A stretch of 64,000 nucleotides of DNA from G965222535 sp965222535 (GTDB lineage: Bacteria; Pseudomonadota; Gammaproteobacteria; HK1). The notes below the pieces were generated by a model. That model was not told where the DNA came from. It searched no databases and worked only from the letters and a program-made list of their open reading frames with translations. The stretch lies in contig OZ244957.1 in NCBI GenBank assembly GCA_965222535.1, positions 2,108,001 to 2,172,000 on the forward strand. The letters run 5' to 3'. The translations under genes and the position numbers were made by a program. Of the stretch, positions 1 through 8,929 are shown piece by piece. Position 1 is the first letter of the stretch. Every line of letters begins with the position of its first letter.

Positions 1-229
1 CAGTCGGCCACTGGTGTTGCCAGCGGACAGCCGCATCGAGATCGAGTTGAGCACCACTCGCGGCGAGCAAGCCCAGGTGACTTGTGACGGTCAGCAGACA
101 CACCCCCTTTGCATCGGCGACAGGATTCTGATACACCAGCTAAAAACGCCGCTGCAGTTGCTTCATCCGAGCAATTACAATTACTTTGGTACGTTACATA
201 CCAAGCTCTGCTGGGGGACGGTGCCGTAA
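1..229 (+). CDS. nadK: NAD kinase, C-terminal fragment (open at left edge)
   Basis: The reading frame enters from the left edge (codons begin at base 2) and gives about the last 75 residues of an ATP-NAD kinase, which makes NADP from NAD in the cytoplasm. Recognisable are a VLPADSRIEIEL strand, a GDRI segment and the family's C-terminal block ending LLHPSNYNYFGTLHTKLCW. The stop TAA (227-229) lies two bases before the recN ATG. The nadK-recN pair is a common gammaproteobacterial arrangement and supports the call. The catalytic N-terminal part is outside the window, so nothing can be said about its active site. Confidence 0.85.
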   Translation, partial: SRPLVLPADSRIEIELSTTRGEQAQVTCDGQQTHPLCIGDRILIHQLKTPLQLLHPSNYNYFGTLHTKLCWGTVP

Positions 230-231
230 TC

Positions 232-1929
232 ATGTTGCTGCATTTGTCAGTGCGGGATTTTGCAATCATTGAGCACTTGCAATTGGAGCTTGGTGGGGGC
301 GCGATTGCGCTGACCGGCGAGACGGGTGCGGGCAAGTCGATCCTGATTGACGCATTGGAGCTTGCTTTGGGTGTGCGGGCGCAGGCAAGCATGGTGCGTA
401 GCGGGGCTAAGCAGGCGGAGGTGATCGCCGAGTTTGCGCTGACCGGGCACCGCGCGGCACGCCACTGGTTGCAGCAGCATGAGCTTAGCTTGTCCGAAGT
501 CGGCGCAGAGGATGCGGACGAGAGTTGCCTGTTGCGGCGCACAGTGTCCCTTGATGGGCGCTCGCGAGGATGGATAAACGGGCGCTTAGCGCCCGCGCAG
601 ATGCTGCGTGAACTGGGTGAGCAACTGGTTAGAATCTACGCACAGAATTCTCAGCAATCGCTGATGCGCGCCGATCTGCAACGCGCCATCCTTGATCAAT
701 ACGCCAACCACCAACCACTACAGCAACAAGCGCAGCAGCTGTACCAGCGCTTAAAGCAGCAGCAAGCGGCGATGGCCGAAAGCCAAGGGGCAATGCAGCA
801 GCAAGCACAGTTGGATTACCTGCACTTCCAGCAACAGGAAATGGCGCAAGTTGAGATTACTGCCGACAAGATCCAGCAGCTGACCGCTTTGCAACGCCGC
901 TTGGCGCACCGTGAAACGATCATCCAGGCTCTGTATCAGGCACAGGAGCAGTTGGATGGGGAAACCAATGCAGCGAGCGCCCGAACCTCGCTGGTGATCG
1001 CCCAGCGTCATTTGGAGGTTGCGGCGGAACACGGTGCAGAAGTTACTGAGTCAATGGCGGCGCTTGGCGCGATGGTCGTTACCCTAGACGATACGGTGTC
1101 CACGCTGCGCCATTATGCGACCGGCGTTGACTGCGATGCGGCGCACTTGGCAGCGATCGACCAGCAGCTTGCGCGCATCGACGATCTGGCGCGCAAGTAC
1201 CGTGTCGATCCGCTGGCGCTGGCGGCACTGAAAGCCAGCATCGACGAGCAGATAAGCGGCCTTGAAGCAAATCAAACCCAACTGGCGGAGCTGGAACAGC
1301 AGCAAACGGCGACGACGGCGGCATACCATCAGGCCGCCGCCGCCCTGAGTGCCAGCCGCCAGCAGGCGGCGAGCGCTTTGGCTAGTGCGGTGACCAGCGA
1401 AATGCAGCAATTGGGGATGGCGCAGGCGGTGTTCAGCGTTACGGTTGAGCATCACCCGCAGCGCCCGCCGGCAGTTGTCGGTCAGGACACGATCGCGTTT
1501 TGCGTATGCACCAATCCCGGGCAACGCAGCGGGCCATTGAGCGCTATCGCCTCAGGCGGCGAGCTGTCGCGTATCGCATTGGCGCTGCACGTCGTCGGGT
1601 TGCGCGAGTCAAGCGCGCAAACATTGATATTCGATGAGGTCGACAACGGTATTGGCGGTGGAGTGGGCGAGACCGTTGGGCAAGCGCTGGCGCGTCTTGG
1701 GAACTATCATCAAGTGCTCTATATCACCCACCTGCCACAGGTGGCGGTGCATGCCGCACAGCACCTGCGGATACGCAAATCCGCCGTCGCAAACACCACT
1801 CAGATCGACATCGAAATGCTTGATATCAGGCAACGCGAGGTCGAAATCGCCCGTATGTCAGCGGGCCAGCGCATCACTCAACACAGCCTTCAACACGCGA
1901 GAGGCATGCTCAAGCGCCGCGAGGACTGA
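232..1929 (+). CDS. recN: DNA repair protein RecN
   Basis: RecN is an SMC-like ATPase of double-strand-break repair. The 565-residue product has Walker A GETGAGKS at about residues 29-36, a glutamine-rich coiled-coil middle (about 160-400), the ABC signature ASGGELSRIALAL and Walker B TLIFDEVDNGIGGG near the C-terminus, all intact. Length is normal for the family. The open frame extends upstream to base 109, but ATG 232 gives the standard RecN N-terminus MLLHLSVRDFAI and directly follows the nadK stop, so the two genes are probably co-transcribed. No LexA box could be judged because the promoter would lie upstream of nadK. Confidence 0.96.
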   Translation: MLLHLSVRDFAIIEHLQLELGGGAIALTGETGAGKSILIDALELALGVRAQASMVRSGAKQAEVIAEFALTGHRAARHWLQQHELSLSEVGAEDADESCLLRRTVSLDGRSRGWINGRLAPAQMLRELGEQLVRIYAQNSQQSLMRADLQRAILDQYANHQPLQQQAQQLYQRLKQQQAAMAESQGAMQQQAQLDYLHFQQQEMAQVEITADKIQQLTALQRRLAHRETIIQALYQAQEQLDGETNAASARTSLVIAQRHLEVAAEHGAEVTESMAALGAMVVTLDDTVSTLRHYATGVDCDAAHLAAIDQQLARIDDLARKYRVDPLALAALKASIDEQISGLEANQTQLAELEQQQTATTAAYHQAAAALSASRQQAASALASAVTSEMQQLGMAQAVFSVTVEHHPQRPPAVVGQDTIAFCVCTNPGQRSGPLSAIASGGELSRIALALHVVGLRESSAQTLIFDEVDNGIGGGVGETVGQALARLGNYHQVLYITHLPQVAVHAAQHLRIRKSAVANTTQIDIEMLDIRQREVEIARMSAGQRITQHSLQHARGMLKRRED

Positions 1930-1957
1930 GGCAATTGAAGCTCTCGGGCAGCTTTAT

Positions 1958-2000
1958 GGGTACCGCGAAAAACCAACTTCGCCAGCTTTTCGAGGTACCC
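1958..2000. repeat. Palindromic unit of repeat family A
   Basis: An inverted repeat 28 bases after the recN stop. Arms 1958-1971 and 1987-2000 (GGGTACC then CGAAAA and its complement) pair with one mismatch. The same palindrome, with small changes, recurs near 8506, 16264, 38592 and 56155, where it usually forms the left part of a longer family A element. It could act as a transcript-end hairpin for recN, but no T-run follows. Confidence 0.7.
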
Positions 2001-2091
2001 AAACGTCTTTATTTCTTTGGCGGGTCACGCCATGGGAGGAACCGTGCGAAAACCTCTCGATCCGGTAAACCGCGGCGAGGAACAGCGCGCC

Positions 2092-2979
2092 TTACTTGAT
2101 AAGCGAAGGCGGCGCTACAGCAACCGAGTGAGTTGCCTGCTCTGGCTTCCACGCGTGCGCGTAGGCCAACTCAATCGTTGCTTGGAACGTATTATGCTGC
2201 GGTTGGCGAGGGTAGTTAGGCTGCAAGTTTTCAATCACCCCTTTGCCGGTTAAACCACGGCAGCGATCGTAGCGTGCGTTGCCGCCCCCGCTGCTTTGCA
2301 ACTCGGTTAACAGAGCCTCGATAGATGAATAATGCAACAACAGCCGGTCGCTATCCATCACCACCTCGCTGAAACCAACGCTTACCATGGCATCACCGAT
2401 TTGCTGCATGTCAAGAAAGGGGTGGATGCTATCGCAAGCACCGTTCGCTGCCGCCCATGCGTGGCGTAATTCCACCAATGTATCGGGTCCTAAAGCGGAT
2501 AGCGTTAGTAGCCCGTGGGGCTTCAGCACGCGAAAAAATTCCGCCATAATCACTCTTGGCTCAGGGGCGAACAGCTCACACAGGTTGGATACGATCAATT
2601 CCATCGATTGATCGGCGAGCGGTAACTGATGGGTATCTGCATTAATGCAGGGCGTTTTTTTGAACCACCGGTTAAACTGCCGTGGTCGCCTCATGCGCGC
2701 CAAGTCGGCGCTGGCATCCAGCTCAACCACCGTTGCTTGGCGGTAGCGGGATTTCAGTTTGAGCGCATTGACGCCTAACCTGGCCGGAGCATCCAGAATA
2801 TGCTCGGGAAAGATGTTGACCCCATCAAGATGGGCAAGCAGGCGCTCCCCGCATTCATTGATGATCGCTTCTGGATCGTGCTTGTGGTGTTTGACGGCTG
2901 CCGCACGGCTACGGAAATGGCGATAGCTTTTCATCTCGATAATGGCTGCGGGGGCGCTATTTGAGAGGGCTGTTTTCAT
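2092..2979 (-). CDS. BioC-like SAM-dependent methyltransferase
   Basis: A class I methyltransferase most like BioC, the malonyl-ACP O-methyltransferase of biotin synthesis. Seen: an acidic loop VVELDAS after strand 2, LPLADQSMELIVSN (motif II region), FFRVLKPHGLLTLSALGPDTL (motif III and the GPDTL-EL block typical of BioC). The glycine-rich SAM motif I is abnormal: it reads ILDAPARLG instead of a D-G-x-G-x-G pattern. The gene may therefore be a divergent paralogue or be impaired. ATG 2979 was chosen; a TTG at 3015 with AAGG upstream would add 12 residues. It is convergent with recN, and no bio operon is nearby. Confidence 0.7.
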   Translation of the reverse strand: MKTALSNSAPAAIIEMKSYRHFRSRAAAVKHHKHDPEAIINECGERLLAHLDGVNIFPEHILDAPARLGVNALKLKSRYRQATVVELDASADLARMRRPRQFNRWFKKTPCINADTHQLPLADQSMELIVSNLCELFAPEPRVIMAEFFRVLKPHGLLTLSALGPDTLVELRHAWAAANGACDSIHPFLDMQQIGDAMVSVGFSEVVMDSDRLLLHYSSIEALLTELQSSGGGNARYDRCRGLTGKGVIENLQPNYPRQPQHNTFQATIELAYAHAWKPEQATHSVAVAPPSLIK

Positions 2980-3022
2980 CGATTGGCGGGCTGATCGATC
3001 AGAGGGGGCTCGCAAGAATCGC

Positions 3023-3143
3023 CTTGAGGGGCTTTTCGAGGCGCTGTCTATTGGGAGAAGGGCTATAAATTAACGGCTTACGTTACAGGTGGTCATGCCC
3101 CTTTCCCCAAACCTCCATCTCGTTGAGGTTTTTCGGGGTACCC
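3023..3143 (+). repeat. Intergenic repeat family A, copy upstream of msrB
   Basis: About 120 bp with the family's landmarks in order: TTTTCGAGG, a GTCTATTGGGAGAAGG stretch, TATAAATTAACGGCTTACG, TTACAGGTG, a C-rich CCCCTTTCCCCAAACC stretch and the right end GAGGTTTTTCGGGGTACCC. Closely similar copies lie at 38592-38752 and 56153-56303. No coding potential. Confidence 0.8.
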
Positions 3144-3228
3144 GATAAAATATCAAGCGACTGCCGAAACGGCGTTTTGCTATGGGCAACAATCGTTTTT
3201 TGAGGATATGCCAAAGGAGGATAGAGCA

Positions 3229-3648
3229 TTGGGCAATAACCAGCGCATCGTCTATACCGAACAGGAGTGGCGTCAACGGCTGACGCCCGAACAATATCGG
3301 ATCACCCGCGGAAAAGGCACCGAGTCGGCTTTTACGGGTGAATATCATGATTGCAAAACCCTTGGGATATACACCTGTGTCTGCTGCGACACCGAACTAT
3401 TCTCAGCCACTGCCAAATTTGATTCCGGCACTGGATGGCCGAGTTTTTATCTACCCATCAATGCTGATGCGATCGCCGAGCAAGATGACCGCAGTTGGCT
3501 GAGGCGTCGCACCGAGGTGCTGTGTAGCGGTTGTGACGCCCATTTGGGGCATGTATTCCCTGACGGACCGAAGCCCTCAGGGTTGCGCTACTGCATCAAC
3601 TCAGCGGCGCTGAAACTGGTACCCGATCAACGGTCAGAGCAGAGCTGA
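3229..3648 (+). CDS. msrB: Peptide-methionine (R)-S-oxide reductase
   Basis: MsrB reduces methionine-R-sulfoxide in proteins. The 139-residue product carries the zinc cysteines C50/C53 (TCVCC) and C99/C102 (CSGC), the FDSGTGWPSF block, and the catalytic C122 in RYCIN. The open frame has an ATG at 3208, but that ATG precedes a near-perfect Shine-Dalgarno AAAGGAGG (3213-3220). The SD sits 8 bases before TTG 3229, and starting there gives the usual short N-terminus before YTEQEWRQRLTPEQYR. TTG 3229 is therefore preferred. It stands alone between minus-strand neighbours. No recycling resolving cysteine was checked in detail. Confidence 0.93.
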   Translation: MGNNQRIVYTEQEWRQRLTPEQYRITRGKGTESAFTGEYHDCKTLGIYTCVCCDTELFSATAKFDSGTGWPSFYLPINADAIAEQDDRSWLRRRTEVLCSGCDAHLGHVFPDGPKPSGLRYCINSAALKLVPDQRSEQS

Positions 3649-3717
3649 TTCAGGGTTATCCGCGCCGCCTCCCAACAACCCGTCGGATGATCCTAACGGG
3701 GGCTGCCGTCTTGCTTC

Positions 3718-4239
3718 TCAGTTTATTTCCAGCAAGGACTGATAGATTTCCCGATCGCGCGCCGAGAAGCAGCAGAAAATAATCGTTGTGAAGCCAAGCA
3801 ATGCGTTTATTGTCAGCCGTACGGTATTGACCGCAACGCTTGCGGCATCCTCAATGGGGTAACCGTAAACACCGCTGCTGATGCACGGGAAGGCGATCGT
3901 GCGCAACCCGTATTCTGACGCCAGAGTCAGTGAGCGGCGGTAGCATGATCCCAGCAACGCCGCCTCACCGTGATCGCCGTCGCGCCATACCGGCCCGACA
4001 GTATGGATCACATAGCGTGCTTTCAAGCGGTAGCCTGACGTTATCTTGGCGTCACCGACAGCGCAAGAACCGAGAGTGCGGCATTCATCGAGCAGCGCCG
4101 CGCCGGCAGCGCGATGAATCGCACCATCAACCCCGCCACCACCGCGCAAACTGCTGTTGGCGGCATTCACAATCACATCCAGATCCAAGGTGGTTATGTC
4201 AGCTTGCAACGCCTGCAAGACGGTTGTTGAAGTATTCAT
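3718..4239 (-). CDS. Macrodomain protein (O-acetyl-ADP-ribose deacetylase type)
   Basis: A single 173-residue macrodomain, the fold that binds ADP-ribose and in the YmdB/MacroD class removes acetyl or protein-linked ADP-ribose. Visible are VIVNAANSSL (residues 22-31), the glycine loop GGGGVDGAIHRAAG, HTVGPVW, and the second loop FPCISSGVYGYP. Length and motif order match stand-alone bacterial MacroD-type enzymes. It is convergent with msrB (69 bases apart) and no ADP-ribosyltransferase partner or sirtuin lies next to it, so its substrate cannot be inferred from context. Confidence 0.9.
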   Translation of the reverse strand: MNTSTTVLQALQADITTLDLDVIVNAANSSLRGGGGVDGAIHRAAGAALLDECRTLGSCAVGDAKITSGYRLKARYVIHTVGPVWRDGDHGEAALLGSCYRRSLTLASEYGLRTIAFPCISSGVYGYPIEDAASVAVNTVRLTINALLGFTTIIFCCFSARDREIYQSLLEIN

Positions 4240-4663
4240 CGCTGAACGTCTCGATAAAAGAGGTGACTTTGGCGTGCTCCAAATCGCACGGTGCTCCTAG
4301 TCGCTTTCGGTGCGACCAGTAACAACTTGTACTCCATCTCGCTATTCTCCATAATACTCTGCAATGCGCATCAGCGCGAGGGTTGTTGCATCACCGTACA
4401 GCCTTTTCTGTAACGGCATCGCCAAGTGTCGCTAATACGGTGCGAAGCAACCTTGGATGCCACTGATAGGCAGGCATTGGCCCCCGGTCGTGCTTACTTG
4501 AGCAAAGGGTACTTTACTCCTCACAGTGCTTCTTCCGGTCAGACTTATGCAAAGCATTCGCTAAGGTACGGCACATATCAAGACCAGCAAGCCCGCTCCA
4601 CGGCTGCCGTAGGTGCCCCACTACCACTCACTCACTCACTACCCCCCACCTGCCCCGATTCTA
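4240..4663. other. Gene-free stretch between macrodomain gene and argH
   Basis: The 424 bases hold no recognisable gene, RNA or repeat-family element. A plus-strand frame from 4426 is open for about 80 codons but has no recognisable product and no ribosome site. It presumably contains the divergent promoters of the two flanking genes, but I could not pick out a convincing one. Confidence 0.5.
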
Positions 4664-6088
4664 ATGACCAATAAAGCAGCAAAACAACCCCCGCTGGCGA
4701 TTGGCAGAGGATGGGGCGGGCGCTTCAGGAGCGCTGCCGATCCACTGCTTCAGCGCTTCAGCGAATCGGTAAGCTTTGACCGTCGCTTGGCCCACCAAGA
4801 CATTGCTGGCTCTATCGCTCATGCAACGATGTTGTGTCATAGCGGGATTTTGAATGAGACCGAGCGCGATGCCATCATCAATGGCTTGCGAGCGATCGAG
4901 CGCGATATAGAAGCTGGTGATTTTGCTTGGAACTTAAGTCTCGAAGATGTGCATATGAACATTGAAGCGGCACTGATTGAACGTATCGGAGAGGCGGGTA
5001 AGCGCTTACACACAGCCCGCTCGCGCAACGATCAGGTGGCCACCGATATGCGTTTGTGGTTGCGTGAAGCGATTGATGATCTGGTGGCTGATCTACTGGC
5101 GCTGCGTAGCTGCTTGCTGCAAATTGCCGAACGTGAGGCGGATACCGTGATGCCGGGGATGACCCACATGCAGGTTGCTCAGCCGGTCAGTTTTGGTCAT
5201 CACTTGCTGGCTTGGTTTGAAATGCTCGGTCGAGACATTGAGCGCTTGCGCGATGCACGCAAGCGTGTCAACCGGCTGCCGCTGGGAGCCGGCGCATTGG
5301 CTGGCACCGGGTTTCCGATCGATCAGCGCATGACTGCTAGGCTGCTGGGGTTTGACGATATCTGCGCTAACTCGCTGGATGCGGTCAGTGATCGCGATTT
5401 TTGCATTGAGACAACTGCCTCATGTGCGCTGCTGATGGTGCATTTGTCACGCATGGCAGAGGAATTGATATTGTGGTGCTCGGCACCGTTCTCGTTTGTC
5501 ACTTTAGGGGATGCTTTTTGCACCGGTTCATCGATCATGCCGCAGAAGAAAAACCCCGATGTGCCGGAGCTGATCCGCGGCAAAAGTGCTCGCGTAATCG
5601 CTGCCTTGAATAGCTTGCTGGTGCTGATGAAAGGTCAACCATTAGCGTATAATCGCGATAACCAAGAGGACAAAGAGCCGTTGTTCAATGCCGTTGATAC
5701 TAGCAGCAACTGCTTGCGCATCTTCACCGCGATGCTGAAAACGCTGCGCTGTAACCGTGAAGTGATGCGTACTGCCGCTGCCGCTGGTTATTCGACAGCT
5801 ACCGATCTTGCGGACTACTTGGTGCGCAGGCAGGTCCCGTTTCGTGATGCGCATGCAATCGTTGGCGAGATCGTTGCAAAAGCAAGCGCTCAGGGGATCG
5901 CACTAGCTGAGCTCACGCTGCCACATTTACAACAGTTCTGCGATCGCATTGATGCCGATGTATTCAGTGTGCTGACCGTCGAGGGTTCGCTGAATGCGCG
6001 CTGCAATGAAAGCGGCACCTCCCCATCTAGGGTACGAGCGGCGGTGCAAAAAGCACGTCGCGGCAATGCTGATGATGGAAGCGCCTGA
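4664..6088 (+). CDS. argH: Argininosuccinate lyase
   Basis: ArgH splits argininosuccinate into arginine and fumarate, the last step of arginine synthesis. The 474-residue protein shows the fumarase/aspartase-superfamily blocks: WGGRF near the N-terminus, SLEDVHMNIE, HTARSRNDQVATD, GMTHMQVAQPVSFGHH and the signature GSSIMPQKKNPD, whose serine loop is catalytic. The start is ATG 4664 (MTNKAAK); an earlier in-frame ATG at 4613 would add 17 poorly conserved residues from proline-rich low-complexity sequence. It is not in an arg operon here. Its stop lies 67 bases from the stop of the convergent cas3. Confidence 0.96.
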   Translation: MTNKAAKQPPLAIGRGWGGRFRSAADPLLQRFSESVSFDRRLAHQDIAGSIAHATMLCHSGILNETERDAIINGLRAIERDIEAGDFAWNLSLEDVHMNIEAALIERIGEAGKRLHTARSRNDQVATDMRLWLREAIDDLVADLLALRSCLLQIAEREADTVMPGMTHMQVAQPVSFGHHLLAWFEMLGRDIERLRDARKRVNRLPLGAGALAGTGFPIDQRMTARLLGFDDICANSLDAVSDRDFCIETTASCALLMVHLSRMAEELILWCSAPFSFVTLGDAFCTGSSIMPQKKNPDVPELIRGKSARVIAALNSLLVLMKGQPLAYNRDNQEDKEPLFNAVDTSSNCLRIFTAMLKTLRCNREVMRTAAAAGYSTATDLADYLVRRQVPFRDAHAIVGEIVAKASAQGIALAELTLPHLQQFCDRIDADVFSVLTVEGSLNARCNESGTSPSRVRAAVQKARRGNADDGSA

Positions 6089-6155
6089 GGCGCACCAGTG
6101 CTTTGGTTCTGCTAGACAGCGCCATTTCCCTGCTGTAGAAAGCCTGCCCTTTATG

Positions 6156-8486
6156 CTACCAGCCGACAAGACTGGAGGGATCTTTGTGCGTTGGATCGTC
6201 GCAATCTAAGCCACAGGCGGCGCTGTATAAATTCAGGTTCGAAAGTACCACAAACTGATCGCCGAGTTCCCGTTCGCGTATCGTTCGCGCTGCTCCCGCA
6301 ACGATTAGCTTGGTTCGCTCACGCGGGGGAACATTCACACTATAGGGTTGTAATTGGCGGGCGATTTTTCCAAGAGATTTGGCATACGAAAGCCCTTTTA
6401 TCCACTCATCGGTGGTAGCATCGGTTTTATCCAATGCTTGGCTTGGGATAATCACTGGCTGCATAAAGTTCTCGATCATGCAAAATTGATCGGCGACAGT
6501 CGCAAACGGAAAATCCAGGGTATCGGCGCATTCCCTGAATTGGCTAAGGATGTTATGGTCATCCAGCTCTGAATGATGCCCCGATTCTTTGAGCCAATAG
6601 ACCTCACGAAAATAGGCTTCAATGGCTTCCAAGGACAATGGATCTTGGGGGTATCGCCGCAAAATACCGCGACCGACAGCGGCGTATCGTCTTAACTCCG
6701 GCGGGGCTTGCCAACGCTCCTCAGCAGCAAACACCACCACCTGGCTGTCATCAGGATCACGCCGCCCCTCGCGGTTGCAGCGACCGGCCGCTTGGGCGAT
6801 CGAATCGATCCCGGCTTCAGCGCGATACACCGCCGGGAAATCAACATCTACCCCGGCCTCCACCAGCGACGTCGCCACTAGGCGGCACGGTTGGTGCCTC
6901 GTAAGGCAATCCCGTACCTGCTGCAATACGGCGCGGCGATGACGGGCGCACATCCAGGTGGTTAGGTGGTAGGCATTGCCGGCCGGCGCTATGCGATCGT
7001 AAAGCGTACGGGCATGGCGTCGATTATTGACGATACATAACACCTGTTCCTCGGCCTGCAACTGCACCGATAACTCGGCGTCGCTGAGCGAAGCGGCATA
7101 AGAGACCCGGACGCGCCGCAACTGTGCCGCCAGCTTTTTGGGGTCGGGGGCTAATTCGCGTACATTGCGCAACCCACCGGAGAAACTTCTGGCGGGATCG
7201 GCGGTTTCGGCCAGTGCCGGCTGGGTCGCGGTACATAGCACGATGGTGGCGCGGTAGTTCAGTGCGAGTTCATCCAAAGCCGCCACGCACGGGCGCAGCA
7301 GCGTTTTCGGTAAGGTCTGCGCTTCGTCAAGAATGATCACGCTGCGGGCGATGTTATGCAGTTTGCGGCAACGTGAAGGGCGGTTAGCAAACAGGCTTTC
7401 AAAAAACTGTACCGCAGTGGTTACCACCACCGGCGCATTCCAGTTATCTACCGCGAGGCGATGTTTATCTAGCCCCTCGCGCTTTGTATTCTCGCTTTCA
7501 TCAAACGCGCTGTGGTGCTCTAGCACTGCTTCTGTGCCTTCTGCGCCAAGTGCTTCCCGAAATACGGCGGCGGTTTGCTCGATGATACTGGTGAACGGGA
7601 TCACATAAATCACTCGATCGAGGCTGTGCGCCAGCGCGTGATCGAGCGCAAACGCAAGCGAAGTCAGGGTCTTGCCGCCGCCGGTCGGCACCGTTAGTGA
7701 AAATACCCCGGGCTCCTGTTCAGCTTGGCGGCGGACGTGTGCAAGAATCTCGCGGCGTTGCTGATTTACGGGGCTGGCACTGGCTTCGTTGAGCTTGCCG
7801 ATCAGGTGCTGATTGAGCTGCTCTCGCAGCTTAGCCAGCGACGGATGCTGGCCCCTAGGTGGTGTTCGTTCGTCCAATTTATCGTAGTAGCAGGCAGTAT
7901 CCAGACGATCGGCATCCACCAAGCAGGAGAACAACATGCGCACCAGAAACGCGCACTGAAACCCGTTGCGATCGCGTTCGTGATCGCGAATTTTCAATGA
8001 TGGCTGCGGCAACTGTTGCGGCAACGTGATCTCCTGCTCCCAGATATTGTCTAGAAGCGGAATGCGGGGATCATTTAAACGTTCGTGAAGGGAGCGAATC
8101 GTAGTGCTGCTCTGACCGTTTGCGAGGCCGGCGTGATGACCGGCGACACCGAATGCAATCAGTTTTCCGGTATGCGCCCAGCGCTCAACAGCCATCTTGG
8201 CACCGGCGGTTGAGTGCTCGACCCGCTTTCTGCTGCCACGCAGGCGATCTTGGAACTGCTGTGAATACTTGCCGATATCGTGCAGTAGCCCGACTACGTG
8301 ACCGAAGTCCGCAGCGCCGAATTTAGCTGCAAATGCAGCAGCTCGATCAGCGGTGCCGTAAAGGTGCTTGGACAGCCGATGCCAGCGTTGCCAGTCTTCG
8401 GTATCGGGATCGATTGTGTCGGGGTTATCGCGATTCCCTCCCAAGGGAGAATGCGCATAGAACACGTCAGACAAGAATTTCTTCAT
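6156..8486 (-). CDS. cas3: CRISPR-associated helicase/nuclease Cas3 (stand-alone, type I-C-like)
   Basis: Cas3 is the nuclease-helicase that shreds DNA opened by a type I Cascade complex. The 776-residue protein has an N-terminal HD domain (YAHSPL at 10-15, LLHDIGK with H69-D70), Walker A PTGGGKT at about 267-273, the DEAD-type box ILDEAQTLP at about 385-393, CTATQPAL, and motif VI QAAGRCNREGRR. A C-terminal region follows with YSVNVPPRE and LSNLNLYSAACGL, as in I-C enzymes. All motifs look intact and the length is full. ATG 8486 was chosen because residues upstream of it derive from a family A repeat. No cas5, cas7, cas8, cas4 or cas11 is present anywhere in the window; the downstream side, where I-C operons continue, abuts argH. 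Confidence 0.93.
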   Translation of the reverse strand: MKKFLSDVFYAHSPLGGNRDNPDTIDPDTEDWQRWHRLSKHLYGTADRAAAFAAKFGAADFGHVVGLLHDIGKYSQQFQDRLRGSRKRVEHSTAGAKMAVERWAHTGKLIAFGVAGHHAGLANGQSSTTIRSLHERLNDPRIPLLDNIWEQEITLPQQLPQPSLKIRDHERDRNGFQCAFLVRMLFSCLVDADRLDTACYYDKLDERTPPRGQHPSLAKLREQLNQHLIGKLNEASASPVNQQRREILAHVRRQAEQEPGVFSLTVPTGGGKTLTSLAFALDHALAHSLDRVIYVIPFTSIIEQTAAVFREALGAEGTEAVLEHHSAFDESENTKREGLDKHRLAVDNWNAPVVVTTAVQFFESLFANRPSRCRKLHNIARSVIILDEAQTLPKTLLRPCVAALDELALNYRATIVLCTATQPALAETADPARSFSGGLRNVRELAPDPKKLAAQLRRVRVSYAASLSDAELSVQLQAEEQVLCIVNNRRHARTLYDRIAPAGNAYHLTTWMCARHRRAVLQQVRDCLTRHQPCRLVATSLVEAGVDVDFPAVYRAEAGIDSIAQAAGRCNREGRRDPDDSQVVVFAAEERWQAPPELRRYAAVGRGILRRYPQDPLSLEAIEAYFREVYWLKESGHHSELDDHNILSQFRECADTLDFPFATVADQFCMIENFMQPVIIPSQALDKTDATTDEWIKGLSYAKSLGKIARQLQPYSVNVPPRERTKLIVAGAARTIRERELGDQFVVLSNLNLYSAACGLDCDDPTHKDPSSLVGW

Positions 8487-8929
8487 GGCGATATCCCAAA
8501 TCAAGGGGGTACCTCGAAAAACTAAACTTTGCTCAGGGAGCTTACGAGAAAGCACTCATGGTACTTTGTCCAAGGGTACAAAACTGGCTATTCTCCCGCT
8601 AGGAGAGCGTTTTTATCGGGTTATTAGTACAGGCCAATTTCCAGCATATAGAAACACTCATCCTGCACTCGGAGTATTATTATCTCATGTCGGGAGACTT
8701 ATTCGCGTTTCCTTAGTTTTTCGATGCCCTCTTTATGCGGTTGACTTGGCACTACTTCCTGCAAGAGCGACTGCAACCGTGCGCGTTGTTTCACCGTAAG
8801 ACAGCTTAGACCTGCCCATTGAACTGATTAAATGCGGTTCTGCTCATCGTTTCTGGCAACCTGCCATGGTGTGCCATTCAACTGACAAAGTATAAGCCCA
8901 AAGCAGTAATGCCCTCTTTGTGCATAGAG
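8487..8929. other. Gene-free stretch between cas3 and IS256 remnant
   Basis: The 443 bases include a family A end, GGGGTACCTCGAAAA (8506-8520), just upstream of cas3. The rest has no gene I recognise. Frames are short and have no family resemblance. It must contain the cas3 promoter, if the gene is expressed, but no convincing -35/-10 pair was found on the minus strand. Confidence 0.45.

Noticed and set aside
1634..2068. Plus-strand frame overlapping the recN end
   Set aside because: It is an out-of-frame shadow of recN that runs into the family A palindrome, with no protein similarity.
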